From NCBI GenBank assembly GCA_905221605.1, contig CAJNDS010002260.1, positions 226,001 to 290,000 on the forward strand: a DNA stretch of 64,000 nt. Reading direction: 5' to 3'. Of this stretch, positions 20,801 through 30,710 are shown one piece after another. A model generated the notes under the pieces. It did not search any database. It had not been told where the DNA came from and was given only the letters and a program-made list of their open reading frames with translations. The DNA comes from Symbiodinium natans (Eukaryota; Sar; Dinophyceae; Suessiales; Symbiodiniaceae). Numbering within the stretch: position 1 is the stretch's first letter; each line of letters begins with the position of its first letter. The position numbers were made by a program, and so were the translations under genes.

Positions 20801-22275
20801 CGAATGGTAGAAGGGAAGGTTGGCCGCGTGCGCATTTTCAAGGTCATGCAGGATAACGTTTAAAGCCCATTTGCCTCTCCAGCGCAGCAGTAGGCCAACT
20901 TTAGATAATATGGCGCCTATCTCAGGATCCATTGCCCTAGGCGCTTTGATAAAATCAAAAACGCCCGCCATATGTTTGGCCTGAATCCAGGGACGCCTCA
21001 AAATAGTTGAGCTGGCAATAGCTAATGCTTTGAGCATATGCCTTTTGGTGAAGGCGTACAAGGAATTGCAGAAAAGAGGGCAAGAGGCAATGAAGGCGGT
21101 ATGGAATTGAATCCTGGCAGGCATTGATGCAGTAAGGGAAAGAGCTTGTTTATTCCTTCTCAACATATTGCACAAGGCCTTATCAAGGGTCAGCATGCGC
21201 AAGGAAACATCTGACATTTTCCTTTGTCCAACCCAATGGATTTCATCAATAGACGTTGCTTGCTCCCATTCATATTTTGACATGCGGCCACGCAGGATAA
21301 AGCCCAACATTGTCGCAGTCTCAGCAATAATCTTAGACCCCCAAGGCGTCATGTCGAGGAGAAGGATATCAGCAGTTTTGAAGGGCTTGTTGGTAAGAAT
21401 AGAAGTTTTGCATTTGCATTTGCAAGGCGATGCAATAATGCAAGCCAACAAAGCCTGGAAATTTTGCTGTTGTGTGCACATGCAAAGCAGCATATCACTA
21501 GACAGGACGTAGCATCTGCTTCCGCTTACTAAGAGCAGTCCGTGTCGCACGTCAAGCCTAGTCAAGGACATCCTCATTGCTTGGTCGAGGCTATAGATGT
21601 TCTGTTGAAGCAGTAAGCACAAGGCTTGATGCAATGAGGGACCTCCAATGGTGAGAGTATTGCTCGGTGGAAGCTGTTTGGACTCAATCCAAGCGACACC
21701 AAATTGGGCTATGCATGCTCTGACATTCCTAGGGAGAACCTGTAAAGAAGTAAACCCTGCTTGGAAGCATTGGTGACGGAGAACTTGTAACCCCGCGCTG
21801 TGCGCTGGTTCGAAAGTTCTTTGTGCCTTTTCCACCCAATGCAGGCCTTTGGAGGCAGCGCTGTTATCGTCCATGTAAGCCGTTAGTCTTATGAAGGAAG
21901 AAATGTCGTGCAGCGCCCAAATCAAGGGATCTAAGGCGAGACAGAAAAGGACAACAGAAGTCGCCCTTCCCATAGCAAGGCCTTGGTGGATGGAGATAGG
22001 CTCGAGCAAGAAACCTTGCACTTTATGCTGGGTGCGCCTCCCGAACATAAGGTGGATGACGTAAGCTTTGATCCAGGCAGGGGCAGCTCTTGCCGCTAAG
22101 CACTGTAGTACCCACCAGGGATTTACCCGTTCAAAGGCCTTGGCAAAGTCGGAAAGCGTGACTGTGTACTGGGCATCTTTGAGCTCCAAGTAGTGTTGCA
22201 TTTGGGCATAATTTGCCTGTGGTTCTTTGAAGTGATTAAGAAGAGCCTGGGCAGGATGTAGCGAGTCTTTGAAAG
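17813..22275 (-). CDS. LINE ORF D, 3' part: RT palm, RNase H and a C-terminal polymerase-like domain
   Basis: The open frame continues from the copia-2 junction to a stop at 17813. Numbering from codon 22201: RT motif A as DFAKAFERV (18-26), a GLAMGRATS loop, catalytic YMDD (about 109-112), a Cys/His cluster with CRVC and CKLC (about 595-640), and RNase H with FDGS (about 920), an AEI Glu, GDC and ADHLA (about 1043). A further ~350 residues follow. Here EIDMKGAHY (about 1182), a KHLLQRAVG segment and WVHDGAYV (about 1328) are arranged like motifs A, B and C of a polymerase palm, reminiscent of family-A polymerases with HDG in place of HDE. The first motifs are firm; the last domain is an inference. 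The frame joins in register to 30711 once copia-2 is discounted. Confidence 0.85.
22271..22275. repeat. Target-site duplication of copia-2, left copy (GAAAG)
   Basis: GAAAG directly precedes the 5' LTR and recurs at 30711-30715 directly after the 3' LTR. Confidence 0.95.
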
Positions 22276-22433
22276 TGCAAAAGTTGGTACATAGCTACAT
22301 GGGCACATTTTGGTGCACCCGTTTTACATGTTGGGCCACATGTGTTTTGGTAGGGAAGTCATGTTGTGGTATGATCTCCAGTGCAGTATGTTGTGATCCC
22401 GGCAGGCGTCTGAAAGTATCAGGAAAATTCTCA
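22276..22433 (+). repeat. Copia-2 5' LTR (158 bp)
   Basis: Starts TGCAAAAGTTGG and ends GAAAATTCTCA. Identical by eye to 30553-30710. Very short for a copia LTR. Confidence 0.95.
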
Positions 22434-22445
22434 TGGTAGCGGAGC
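22434..22445 (+). promoter_or_regulatory. Copia-2 primer-binding site (tRNA 3'-end type)
   Basis: TGGTAGCGGAGC starts at the first base after the LTR. Its complement is a tRNA 3' end GCUCCGCU-A-CCA, which implies U72 opposite A1. An A1-U72 pair is characteristic of eukaryotic initiator tRNA-Met, so that is the likely primer. Confidence 0.8.
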
Positions 22446-23096
22446 ACTACTGACCAGGGACTCCTTTGGTTTCCTTGGTGTCGGTGCTCTGAGTGCAGAC
22501 TGGAACCTATCTGCTGTAGTGTAGGTTGGGCCTGGGGTAGCTGTAGCTTTGAGCCATAGCCCTCCGTGCTCTTGACATCACGGCGTTGCCGTTCCAAGGT
22601 GCGTGTGATCCTTTGTACTGGGATAGACCTGCAACCCTTCGTAAGCTGAGAGCTGCTGTCATCGAGTGGTACATCGAGCTTCAAGTGGGTAAAGAGAAAA
22701 CACCCACGTTGAGTCAGTTGAGCTTTGAGAGACGGCAGCTGCAGAAGAGGAAGAGTGTCAAAGACCAGCTTGAGCAGATTGAGTCAGCAGCGAAGATCAT
22801 TGCATACGGCTGCAGAGTCTTGAGTGCTGAAGATAGTCTACTTGAGCCTTTCTTGTGTGCTGTGTTTGTGATCCTACGCGACTCACCATACCAACCTGTT
22901 GGTGAGTGCCGGTTCAATCAGCCCTTGTGTTCCTCTCTTGAGACTGTGATTGATCTTGAGCCAACAGCCAGCGTGTGTGACTCGCAGGAGTCAGCAGAGC
23001 GTGCAGGTTGTGGGTTAGGTAGGCCCATTGGGGGTACCCTAGGTGGTTCCCTAAGTGCCGAAGCCCCTACGAACCCTAAGCCTGAGCATTCCAGCG
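22446..23096 (+). other. Copia-2 leader with an open non-AUG frame
   Basis: Between the primer-binding site and the gag ATG, a plus frame is open from about 22586 to 23263 without an early ATG. Its first ~100 codons look protein-like, with Glu/Lys/Gln-rich helical stretches. It overlaps the gag start in a different frame. It may be a former N-terminal extension of gag or chance. Confidence 0.35.
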
Positions 23097-26000
23097 ATGG
23101 ATCCGCAAGCCGCAATGCACGCTGCCCAGCAGCAGGCAGCCCACCAAGCACAGCAAGCTCAGCAACAAGCCCAACTTGCCGGTCAAGGTCAGACCGGAGC
23201 AGAAGCAGGCGCACCGACCGGAGCGGGTCCAGATGTTCAGATGCACCAGATTGGAGCGAGTGATGGTGTGCAGCAAGGACAGCCCCAGGTAGTTCTCGCA
23301 GATCCGAGTCAGGTTGCTGCATTGATCCAAGCGGCCAGCCAGGCAGCACATAGTGCAGCACAGGCGGTGCAACAAATGTCCTCCGCTACGCAGCGTGCTG
23401 CAAGCGACAGGCAGTTTGCTGGCTACAGTGATGCATCAAAGGTGTTGCGTTATCCTGAAGGTTTTGGGGGAAATGATTCACATGAGAGTGACGTTGCCAA
23501 ATGGCAAGAGTTCGCTCATTCCTTCAAATCATGGCTTATCTATGCAGAACCTGAATACGGTGAGGAGCTTGCCACCATAGAGACCAGTCCGCATGTGGTG
23601 GTGACCATCGCTGACATGGTTGAGTCAACCAAGCCCCGTGCCCGACGCCTTTACGCGATCCTTTCAGGGTTGCTCAAGGGTCGCCCGCTTGTCATGTTAA
23701 GATCCATATCTGAGCAGAACGGCTTCGAGCTGTGGAGGCAGCTGCAGTCGGTATACGCCCCACGCACACGTGCACGCAGCTTGGCACTCCTCAGTGCCTA
23801 CATGTCATATCCAGCCTTCACCAAAGACAAAAGCTTCCGAGAGCAAGTCAATGCTCTAGAAAGGGTGTCGGATGAGTACCGTAAGGTATCTGGATCTGCA
23901 ATAGCCGCTGACGTGCAGATGGGTGTGCTTGTGCGTGTGTTGCCCAATCACCTGCGTCAACACATACAGTTGCAAATGGCCGAATCTTCGACATATGACT
24001 CCATACGTGAGGCCGTGATGAACTACGAGTCCGTGACCACCACCTGGTCGAACAGCAGGGTTCACCTTGAGCTGGGAACCAGCAATGCAGCTGATCCGAA
24101 TGGTCCAGTGCCAATGGACATAAGTCGGGTTAATGAAGAGACTAAGGGTGGCAAACATGGTAAGTATGGTAAGCACGGCAAGTATGGGGATGGTAAAAAT
24201 GGCAAAAAGGGCAGAGGCAGCAAAGGTGGCAGGGGTCAATGGGGTGCAGGCAAACGAGGAGGCAAGGATCACCAAAAGGGTCAAGGAGGGCCTAAGGGAG
24301 TTAAGAAGGGTAAGAAAAATGGGGGTAAGCAGGGTGCATCAGGTGGACCAGGCCAAGGCAAGGGTCGTGACGCATGCCTGCACTGTGGCCAATCCGGCCA
24401 CTGGAAGCGTGATTGCCCCCAGCTGAAGCAAATCGCCCAAGCTGAAGCTGCATCTTCTTCGAGCTCCCATATGAATGCCCCGAGTCAATCGTCCTTGAGT
24501 GCCCTGAGTCAAGCGTCCTTGAATCCCAATGCCAAGAGTGCCGCAGTCCGGAGAGTGTCGTTCTCAGGCGCGCAAGCCTATACCATGGATGACGATGATC
24601 GAGTGAATCTCACGATTTATGACCTTTCAGAGGGTGATCTTGAGTCCGAAATGCAAGATGAGGTGGCAGCAGGCTACTGGCCCGATGATTGTGCAATTCG
24701 CATGTTGACGTGTCAGCATCAGCATGTGCGAGAAGTGCCTGAGGTGTTGCAGTCAGGGAATGTGGACATCATACTGGACTCTGGAGCAGATGTCTCTGCT
24801 CTTCCCTTGTCCTTCGCAAATGCAGGAGTGTCCGATCCCCATGCCCGATCCGTCCAGTACACTGATGCACAGGGTCATCCCCTACGCGTGCAAGACACGA
24901 GGATTGCTGAAGTCACCATAGGACCACTGAAGTTCTACGAGAGGTTCGTGGTGTCAGGGGTTACCAGTCCTTTGGTTTGCCTAGGGAAGCTTGCGAAGGC
25001 TGGATGGTTCGTGAAGCCCGAGAGTGAAGGCATTTGCTTGACGGATGCAAGTACGAGCATTCCCATTGGGTACAGGCATCAGTCGTTTTGTGCACAAGGT
25101 TCCATCCGCTTGCTGAGTCAGAGCGAGGCGAAAGGCTTGAGTTGCAAGGCCACCGGTGGAGCCATGAATCGCGTTCGAGGCTCAATGCAAGGCATGCATA
25201 GTGGAGAAGGTGTTGCACTGTGTGATCCCCAGGGATCAAGCTCCACTCAGACCCCGTGCTTCAGGACACCAGTAGGTGTTGAGATACCCAATGGAGGAGG
25301 TGTTGCAGTGTGTGATCCGCAGGGATCAAGCTCCACTCAGTCCGTCTGCCCTATTTCCACTGCAACTGGCATCACCGTGTGTGCATCAGGTCCAAGCATT
25401 CGTGCAGTTGAGGTCACATTGCAGGAGGGCCTCACATCAATGGATGCAAGGCGGGGATGGACTCGTGTTGGCCCTGAGTGCTACGTACTGAAGTCGCATA
25501 CCAATAATTTCGTTGACACCACACTGGCCCCGTTCACTGAAGTGCTTTGGAAGCGTACAACCTTGTGTGAGAGAGCAGGCAAGTGGTTTCTTGAAGAATA
25601 CGCAGAAGATGTGGGATCGTTAGCTGCTAATGGGGGTCTGGCTGGGCCAGTTTCTGACCCGCACACGGTGCGCAGCATGCTAACGTTCGCCTACAATGAT
25701 GCATCACTAACTTTGAGTCAGCTTGGATTTGACACGGTGCAAGCTGAAGCGTCTGATGGTCAGATCGCACCTGAGGGTGATGCGCATGATGTCCCGATGG
25801 ATCCAGAACACGCTGAGGCGCCAGTTGAGGATCGTGCAGTTGGATTGCCGCCAGACACGTTGCTGATCGAGGGTGTTCAAGTGGACAGCAACTCATCCTT
25901 GATTGTTCTGCGTGCAGCCTGTGAGAGCCTGGGGCTCAGTAAGACAGGTAACAGGGGACAATGCTGGAAGCGGCTCTGCAATCATGTGCATAGCCAGGAT

Positions 26001-27536
26001 CTATTGCTAGACAAGCATGTTGAGCACAATTTGTCAACATCCCGTGAGCGCAATGCATCAGCCCCGACTGCGCCACATGAACCGTCTGCGTCAGAGCGAG
26101 ATCAACACTCGCTCACTCATGAGCCATATCAGCCTTGGTGTGAAGTTTGCTTGAAGCATCGTGCTAGGCAGGATGCCCATGTGACAGGCAACCATTCGAA
26201 TGCCCCGAATGCAGTGGTGAGCTTTGATTTTGGATACCTGAGCCGGAAGGGCGACAATGTCCTCAGCAGTGTGCCTGACGATGGTGAGTCAAAGCTCACC
26301 GTGCTGTTTGGGCAGGACCGTGCTAGCAAGGCTGTGTTTGCGGTTCCTACACCCAAGAAAGGAGGATCATCTTTGTCCTTCTTGGTTACCGAGGCGGCTC
26401 GCTTCGTGTGTTGGCTGGGCCACAGTGATGTGCGGATTAGATCCGACAACGAACCTGCGATGCTGAGCTTCGTTCACCACTTGCAGAAAGCCCTCAGAGG
26501 TTTGAACATTGGCGTGTCCGATGAAACGAGCCCCATTGAAAGTCACCAAAGCAATGGAGCCGTTGAGCAGGCATTGAAGCAAGTGCGTCAGACTGCATGT
26601 GTGCTTGTGTCACAGCTTGAAGAGGGTGCAGGAGTTGGTGAGGTCTTCAAGGTTGCCCATCCGATCTTCCAGTGGAGTGTTGTGCATGCCTGTTGGGTCA
26701 TGAATCGGTTCAGAGTGATCCAGAACCAAACGGCTTTTGAGCATGTGACTTCAGGCACGTACAAAGGGAAGATATGCAAGTATGGCGAGCAAGTGTACGG
26801 ATATCTTCAGTCAGATGCCAAAGCTTCCGCACGATGGGTCAAAGGAGTGTGGCTTGGAAAGTCAAGCCGAAACGACGTCCACATCATCGGCACATCGCAA
26901 GGCGTGTATGTGACTCGGAGCGTTCGCAGGCTCAGTCCAAAGGACCATTGGAACGTTGAGCTTGCGTCAAGTGTTGAGACAGACGTCTGGGAGCATGGGT
27001 TGAGTAGCTTGGGTTCTAGGTTAGTGCTTGCAAAGAGGGTTGCACCTCCAGTGCCCGAGCAAATCGCCTTGCCTGATGCCATTGCCCCCGTTCCAATCGT
27101 CCCAGCATCGCCACAGGATGTCGCAGCATCTGATCCCACCAGCTCATCAGCGGCTTCAACGGTTGGAGCGAGTGATGTGACCATGGATTCATTCGCCACG
27201 GCCGTAGCGCATTCCCATGCGCCAAGCATGCGTGATGGTGTAAATGAAGTGGTGCCGGGAAACCTGGAGCCATCGCCGCCAGCCCATGGCGGGGTAGTGT
27301 CAAGGTTGATATGCTTGCCCGACTTGCCCTCTGTGTGCCGAGTTGCTGACCAACCCTGGTCAGATGGTCAAAAGAACATGTTGTATGAGCATGAGGATGA
27401 GAGCCCTGAGCTGTGTTTTGATGAAGACATCATCGAATCCTTGGAGGAGGCTGAGTTCGCCGATGAGCCACAGGATGATGCGTCAGTTGAACTGAGTGAG
27501 CTAGAGCAGAAGCTCATATTTCCACGAAGAAAGTGA
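23097..27536 (+). CDS. Copia-2 Gag-protease-integrase
   Basis: Start chosen at ATG 23097 (MDPQAAMH); an upstream in-frame GTG at 23055 is also possible. About 1479 residues. Gag begins with Gln/Ala-rich sequence; a Gly/Lys-rich basic region (about 345-420) precedes a CCHC knuckle CLHCGQSGHWKRDC. The aspartic protease has DSGADVSAL near 561. Two copies of a GVAxCDPQGSSSTQ repeat follow (about 700-750). A SAP-like segment (Leu-rich helix, ESLGL, GN) lies near 930-965. Integrase has the zinc-binding H...CEVC (about 1010-1020), Asp in SFDFGYL, Asp in RSDNEP (about 1117) and Glu in SNGAVEQ (about 1156). The frame ends in an acidic tail at TGA 27534-27536. The RT frame lies immediately downstream in the +1 register with a 29-nt overlap. 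Confidence 0.93.
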   Translation: MDPQAAMHAAQQQAAHQAQQAQQQAQLAGQGQTGAEAGAPTGAGPDVQMHQIGASDGVQQGQPQVVLADPSQVAALIQAASQAAHSAAQAVQQMSSATQRAASDRQFAGYSDASKVLRYPEGFGGNDSHESDVAKWQEFAHSFKSWLIYAEPEYGEELATIETSPHVVVTIADMVESTKPRARRLYAILSGLLKGRPLVMLRSISEQNGFELWRQLQSVYAPRTRARSLALLSAYMSYPAFTKDKSFREQVNALERVSDEYRKVSGSAIAADVQMGVLVRVLPNHLRQHIQLQMAESSTYDSIREAVMNYESVTTTWSNSRVHLELGTSNAADPNGPVPMDISRVNEETKGGKHGKYGKHGKYGDGKNGKKGRGSKGGRGQWGAGKRGGKDHQKGQGGPKGVKKGKKNGGKQGASGGPGQGKGRDACLHCGQSGHWKRDCPQLKQIAQAEAASSSSSHMNAPSQSSLSALSQASLNPNAKSAAVRRVSFSGAQAYTMDDDDRVNLTIYDLSEGDLESEMQDEVAAGYWPDDCAIRMLTCQHQHVREVPEVLQSGNVDIILDSGADVSALPLSFANAGVSDPHARSVQYTDAQGHPLRVQDTRIAEVTIGPLKFYERFVVSGVTSPLVCLGKLAKAGWFVKPESEGICLTDASTSIPIGYRHQSFCAQGSIRLLSQSEAKGLSCKATGGAMNRVRGSMQGMHSGEGVALCDPQGSSSTQTPCFRTPVGVEIPNGGGVAVCDPQGSSSTQSVCPISTATGITVCASGPSIRAVEVTLQEGLTSMDARRGWTRVGPECYVLKSHTNNFVDTTLAPFTEVLWKRTTLCERAGKWFLEEYAEDVGSLAANGGLAGPVSDPHTVRSMLTFAYNDASLTLSQLGFDTVQAEASDGQIAPEGDAHDVPMDPEHAEAPVEDRAVGLPPDTLLIEGVQVDSNSSLIVLRAACESLGLSKTGNRGQCWKRLCNHVHSQDLLLDKHVEHNLSTSRERNASAPTAPHEPSASERDQHSLTHEPYQPWCEVCLKHRARQDAHVTGNHSNAPNAVVSFDFGYLSRKGDNVLSSVPDDGESKLTVLFGQDRASKAVFAVPTPKKGGSSLSFLVTEAARFVCWLGHSDVRIRSDNEPAMLSFVHHLQKALRGLNIGVSDETSPIESHQSNGAVEQALKQVRQTACVLVSQLEEGAGVGEVFKVAHPIFQWSVVHACWVMNRFRVIQNQTAFEHVTSGTYKGKICKYGEQVYGYLQSDAKASARWVKGVWLGKSSRNDVHIIGTSQGVYVTRSVRRLSPKDHWNVELASSVETDVWEHGLSSLGSRLVLAKRVAPPVPEQIALPDAIAPVPIVPASPQDVAASDPTSSSAASTVGASDVTMDSFATAVAHSHAPSMRDGVNEVVPGNLEPSPPAHGGVVSRLICLPDLPSVCRVADQPWSDGQKNMLYEHEDESPELCFDEDIIESLEEAEFADEPQDDASVELSELEQKLIFPRRK

Positions 27537-29871
27537 CGACGAGCCGAGCATGTTGCCAGATGAGCTCGCAGCATTGGATGCAGTTGCTGAAACCGTGGAG
27601 ATAATGAGGTTGCAGAAGCTTGGTGTTCTCTTGAACCCTGAGTGCCTGGGGCACTTGCCGCATGATCAAGTGAAAAGGCTCTCGACCCGCATGGTGTATG
27701 ACTGGAGAGCAAAGCAGGTTGAGGGTGCAAAAGTGTGGTTGAGGCGTGCCCGCTATGTAGCCCGAGAGTATGCCTGGCTTTCGGAAAGGTCCGACACCTT
27801 TGCACCTGCTTCAAGTTCCATGTTGCATAGGTTGTTGCCAATCTTGTTTGCCACAAGTGATCGGCCGGGGAGGTGTTTGGTAGCCATAGACATATCAGAT
27901 GCGTTTGTAACGGTGGATCAAGTAACACCTACGCTGGTGACGCATCGTGCCCCCGACGGTACCGAAACCGTCTACGCCTTGGGAAAGGTGCTACCCGGTC
28001 AACAGGACGGCAGCGAGAGGTGGTACACTGACTTCACGAAGTTCCTAGAAAGCCAATTGGGGATTGAGGCCTGTGAAGCGTATCCCACCTTGTTGCGAAG
28101 TCCCAATCTGGAGAGCGTGTTGCAAGTGCACGTAGACGATGTGCTGGCGTTCACTGACACCGTGTATGCAGAGAAAGTTCTGAAGCCTGCCTTGTTGAGC
28201 AAGTACAAGATCAAGTTCGAGATGTTGTGCGATCCTGGGGATTGCATTGAATTCTTGAAGCGGAAGTTGCATCTGATCGGGCCGGATCAGTTGCTGATCA
28301 CACCGCATCCCAAGTATCTTGAACGCCTGTGCGAGTTGCTGCAAATTCGCACTCAAGCCATCAAGAAGACACCCATGTTGGCAGATCTTGAAAAGCTGGA
28401 TCCCACGCCAGTCCTGGATCCAGTCAGCACGAAAGTCTACAGGAGTGCCGTGGGAATACTCTTGTATCTTGCCCATGATCTGGCAGAATGCCAGTGCACG
28501 ATAAACATGTTGGCTTCGAAGATGTCGTGCCCGACACAAATGAGCATGAAAGGCTTGCGTCACCTTGTGTTGTACATGCAGGGAACATGCAATGAAGGCA
28601 TCATGCTGAGCAAGAAGGAGCATGGTGTTGGCTTGATCGGGGAGCAGCATGGTGTTGCACCTCTTCTTGAGTCGTTCTCAGATGCCAATTGGGCAAGCAA
28701 CCAGGTGACACGCAAGTCGATATCATCAGGGGTCCTGGCAGTCAACGGAAATGTCTTGAGCACCAGCTCCAGGAGCCAGCGCGTCATTGCATTGAGCTCA
28801 GGGGAATCTGAGTTGCTAGCATCAGCCAGTGTCGTGTGCGATGCTATGCTCGCACGTGTATGTTTAGGATTCTGCTATGGCATGCAGACCTTGCCATCCG
28901 TGTTCCACCACGTGGACAGCACCGCTGCCTTAGGAGCCTTAAGGAGGCAGGGAGTGGGGAAGATCCGTCATCTTTCCACTAGGATACTTTGGCAGCAGTC
29001 CTTAACGAAGTCCCAGGTGCTCATAACCCTGAAGGTGCCGACGGCCGTGAATGTAGCAGATCTTGGCACTAAGGGTTTATCCCGAAGCAGGACGTTGATG
29101 TTAAAATTCATGCTATCCGTGTATGACGCAGAGGCCGGAGCATATGTCGGTGAAGGCGAGTATGCCGACCACATCCAGCGTGACGCAGCACGAATGGCAG
29201 TGCGTAGGATCAAGCAGTCTGGTGGGTCAGGTGTCTCCAAGCAGATGATTCGCCAGATAGTCATCGCAACATTGTGCATCGAGCATGCAGCGGCTGCATG
29301 TGAGTCAGACGTCTTGGGCCCATGCCATGGTACGACCCGGATGAGTTTGATGGTTTTTGTGGTGACAGCAGTGGCTGTTGCATGCAGTCTGCAAGGCTGC
29401 TACAGCCGTGAGCAGTTCGCGTCATTGTGGATTGCCATCAACGTGCCCCAAATCCTTTTGAGTGCAATTTTCTTGCTGATTAATAGGCTTTTGGGTATTG
29501 TCCTTGATACCGATGCTTTTACTTGCCTGGTGCAGCGCGTGACCTCAATCGCTCAGCCTGAGTCTGAACCCACAAGCCCAAGTGGTTCAATGCCCAGTCT
29601 TGAAACAGTGTCGTCAGAGGAAGAAGATATTGCAGATGCTCATGATGAGAATGGTTCAGAGCACAGCCAAGAGCCAGCCGCGCTCCGTGCGTTTGAACCA
29701 GAGCCTCTGGATGGAGACTTCGAGGGAGTCGAGACCGAACCTGCTATGCTGGCAGGAGATATCGAGGACATCGTGATTCCGGACGATCAGAATGGAGCTG
29801 CAAGTCGTCGTGCACTTGCCAGCGTTCCTACGATTAGAAGGTGGAATGGTGTGGTATGTAGCACCAATTAG
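27505..29871 (+). CDS. Copia-2 reverse transcriptase-RNase H
   Basis: The frame opens at 27505 after a TAG, in the +1 register to the integrase frame, with a first ATG at 27550. RT motifs: AIDISDAFV (motif A), QQDGSERW and HVDDVLAF (catalytic HVDD, about 193 from the ATG). RNase H: FSDANWAS, SSGESELL, HVDSTAA and a closing NVADLGTKGL, typical of copia. Two hydrophobic segments follow (about 598-620 and 635-660), then an acidic Ser-rich region. The frame stops at 29869-29871 just before the Cys/His tail, which continues in another frame. How it is translated is unresolved: +1 frameshift at the UGA, reinitiation at 27550, or a recent indel. Confidence 0.92.
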   Translation, partial: SRSSYFHEESDDEPSMLPDELAALDAVAETVEIMRLQKLGVLLNPECLGHLPHDQVKRLSTRMVYDWRAKQVEGAKVWLRRARYVAREYAWLSERSDTFAPASSSMLHRLLPILFATSDRPGRCLVAIDISDAFVTVDQVTPTLVTHRAPDGTETVYALGKVLPGQQDGSERWYTDFTKFLESQLGIEACEAYPTLLRSPNLESVLQVHVDDVLAFTDTVYAEKVLKPALLSKYKIKFEMLCDPGDCIEFLKRKLHLIGPDQLLITPHPKYLERLCELLQIRTQAIKKTPMLADLEKLDPTPVLDPVSTKVYRSAVGILLYLAHDLAECQCTINMLASKMSCPTQMSMKGLRHLVLYMQGTCNEGIMLSKKEHGVGLIGEQHGVAPLLESFSDANWASNQVTRKSISSGVLAVNGNVLSTSSRSQRVIALSSGESELLASASVVCDAMLARVCLGFCYGMQTLPSVFHHVDSTAALGALRRQGVGKIRHLSTRILWQQSLTKSQVLITLKVPTAVNVADLGTKGLSRSRTLMLKFMLSVYDAEAGAYVGEGEYADHIQRDAARMAVRRIKQSGGSGVSKQMIRQIVIATLCIEHAAAACESDVLGPCHGTTRMSLMVFVVTAVAVACSLQGCYSREQFASLWIAINVPQILLSAIFLLINRLLGIVLDTDAFTCLVQRVTSIAQPESEPTSPSGSMPSLETVSSEEEDIADAHDENGSEHSQEPAALRAFEPEPLDGDFEGVETEPAMLAGDIEDIVIPDDQNGAASRRALASVPTIRRWNGVVCSTN

Positions 29872-30052
29872 TGGTCGCCGGATCCATGTGTATCGGAACT
29901 GTGGTGGTTTGAGGAATGCACGAATGGTGTTGCAAATCACTGAACAGCAGAGACTGAATTCAAGGTTTCGCAACTTTGAAGTCTGCAGCCTGTGCCGGTT
30001 GAGAATCGAGCACACTGTCCGTCACTTTCAGCCTATTGATGATGAGGCGTGA
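29792..30052 (+). CDS. Copia-2 C-terminal Cys/His tail (out of frame)
   Basis: A plus frame in the +1 register to the RT frame contains WYVAP, HVYRNCGGLR and CSLCRLR before its stop at 30050-30052. These residues line up with LYVPV, HSYNNCSGLR and CTFCKDK at the end of the copia-1 polyprotein. It is therefore the conserved C-terminal module of these elements, separated here by a register change near 29830-29870. Possible zinc binding through His and three Cys is inferred from spacing only. Confidence 0.7.
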   Translation: MELQVVVHLPAFLRLEGGMVWYVAPISGRRIHVYRNCGGLRNARMVLQITEQQRLNSRFRNFEVCSLCRLRIEHTVRHFQPIDDEA

Positions 30053-30545
30053 AATGCCTAGAGGAAGAGTGAATGAATCTTGTGCACACTTGTGCGATGC
30101 TCATGATGACTTGACTGGTGTGCACCAGTGAACTTTCACGTGATGGTGACGTGTGCAATCAGCATTTTGCTGACAATCCCGATGAGCCCATACCGAACCC
30201 CGATTTCGTTACTCCGCATGACATGCTTTGAGCAGTCGTGGCCAGCTAGGGCCACCAATCTTCGTGGTGCAATGTGATCGGTCTGGATCACAGATGATTG
30301 CACTGTGCTTGAAACCTTGGAGGTGCCAAAGGTACAAGGTTAGCAGGCAGTTGCGTTTCACATCGTTTGCCCGATAAGGGGGCATACGCACAATGGACAC
30401 AGAACAGATGAAAGCTGCTGGGATGCATGCTGCGCGAGTGGAGATCAGTGTACAGGGATTACATGTGGCCACAGTAGGACTTTTGGAAAGTTCATGCAAG
30501 CTTTGAGCTGAGCAGTTGGACTGCATCAAATCCTGCACTCACTTT

Positions 30546-30552
30546 GGCGGGG
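30546..30552 (+). promoter_or_regulatory. Copia-2 presumed polypurine tract
   Basis: GGCGGGG directly precedes the 3' LTR. It is short and contains one C, so it is a weak tract, but it is in the required position. Confidence 0.5.
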
Positions 30553-30710
30553 TGCAAAAGTTGGTACATAGCTACATGGGCACATTTTGGTGCACCCGTT
30601 TTACATGTTGGGCCACATGTGTTTTGGTAGGGAAGTCATGTTGTGGTATGATCTCCAGTGCAGTATGTTGTGATCCCGGCAGGCGTCTGAAAGTATCAGG
30701 AAAATTCTCA
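30553..30710 (+). repeat. Copia-2 3' LTR (158 bp)
   Basis: Same sequence as 22276-22433 by eye, followed by GAAAG at 30711-30715. Confidence 0.95.

Larger units (their letters stand above)
22276..30710 (+). mobile_element. Copia-2: Ty1/copia LTR retrotransposon, 8435 bp
   Basis: Bounded by two 158-bp LTRs that appear identical (22276-22433 and 30553-30710), TG...CA ends and a GAAAG target duplication. The internal region carries gag, protease and integrase in one frame, RT and RNase H in the next (+1), and a C-terminal Cys/His tail in a third (+1 again). It lies inside the RT of the minus-strand LINE, in the opposite orientation. Apart from the register changes it looks complete and recent. 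Confidence 0.95.
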
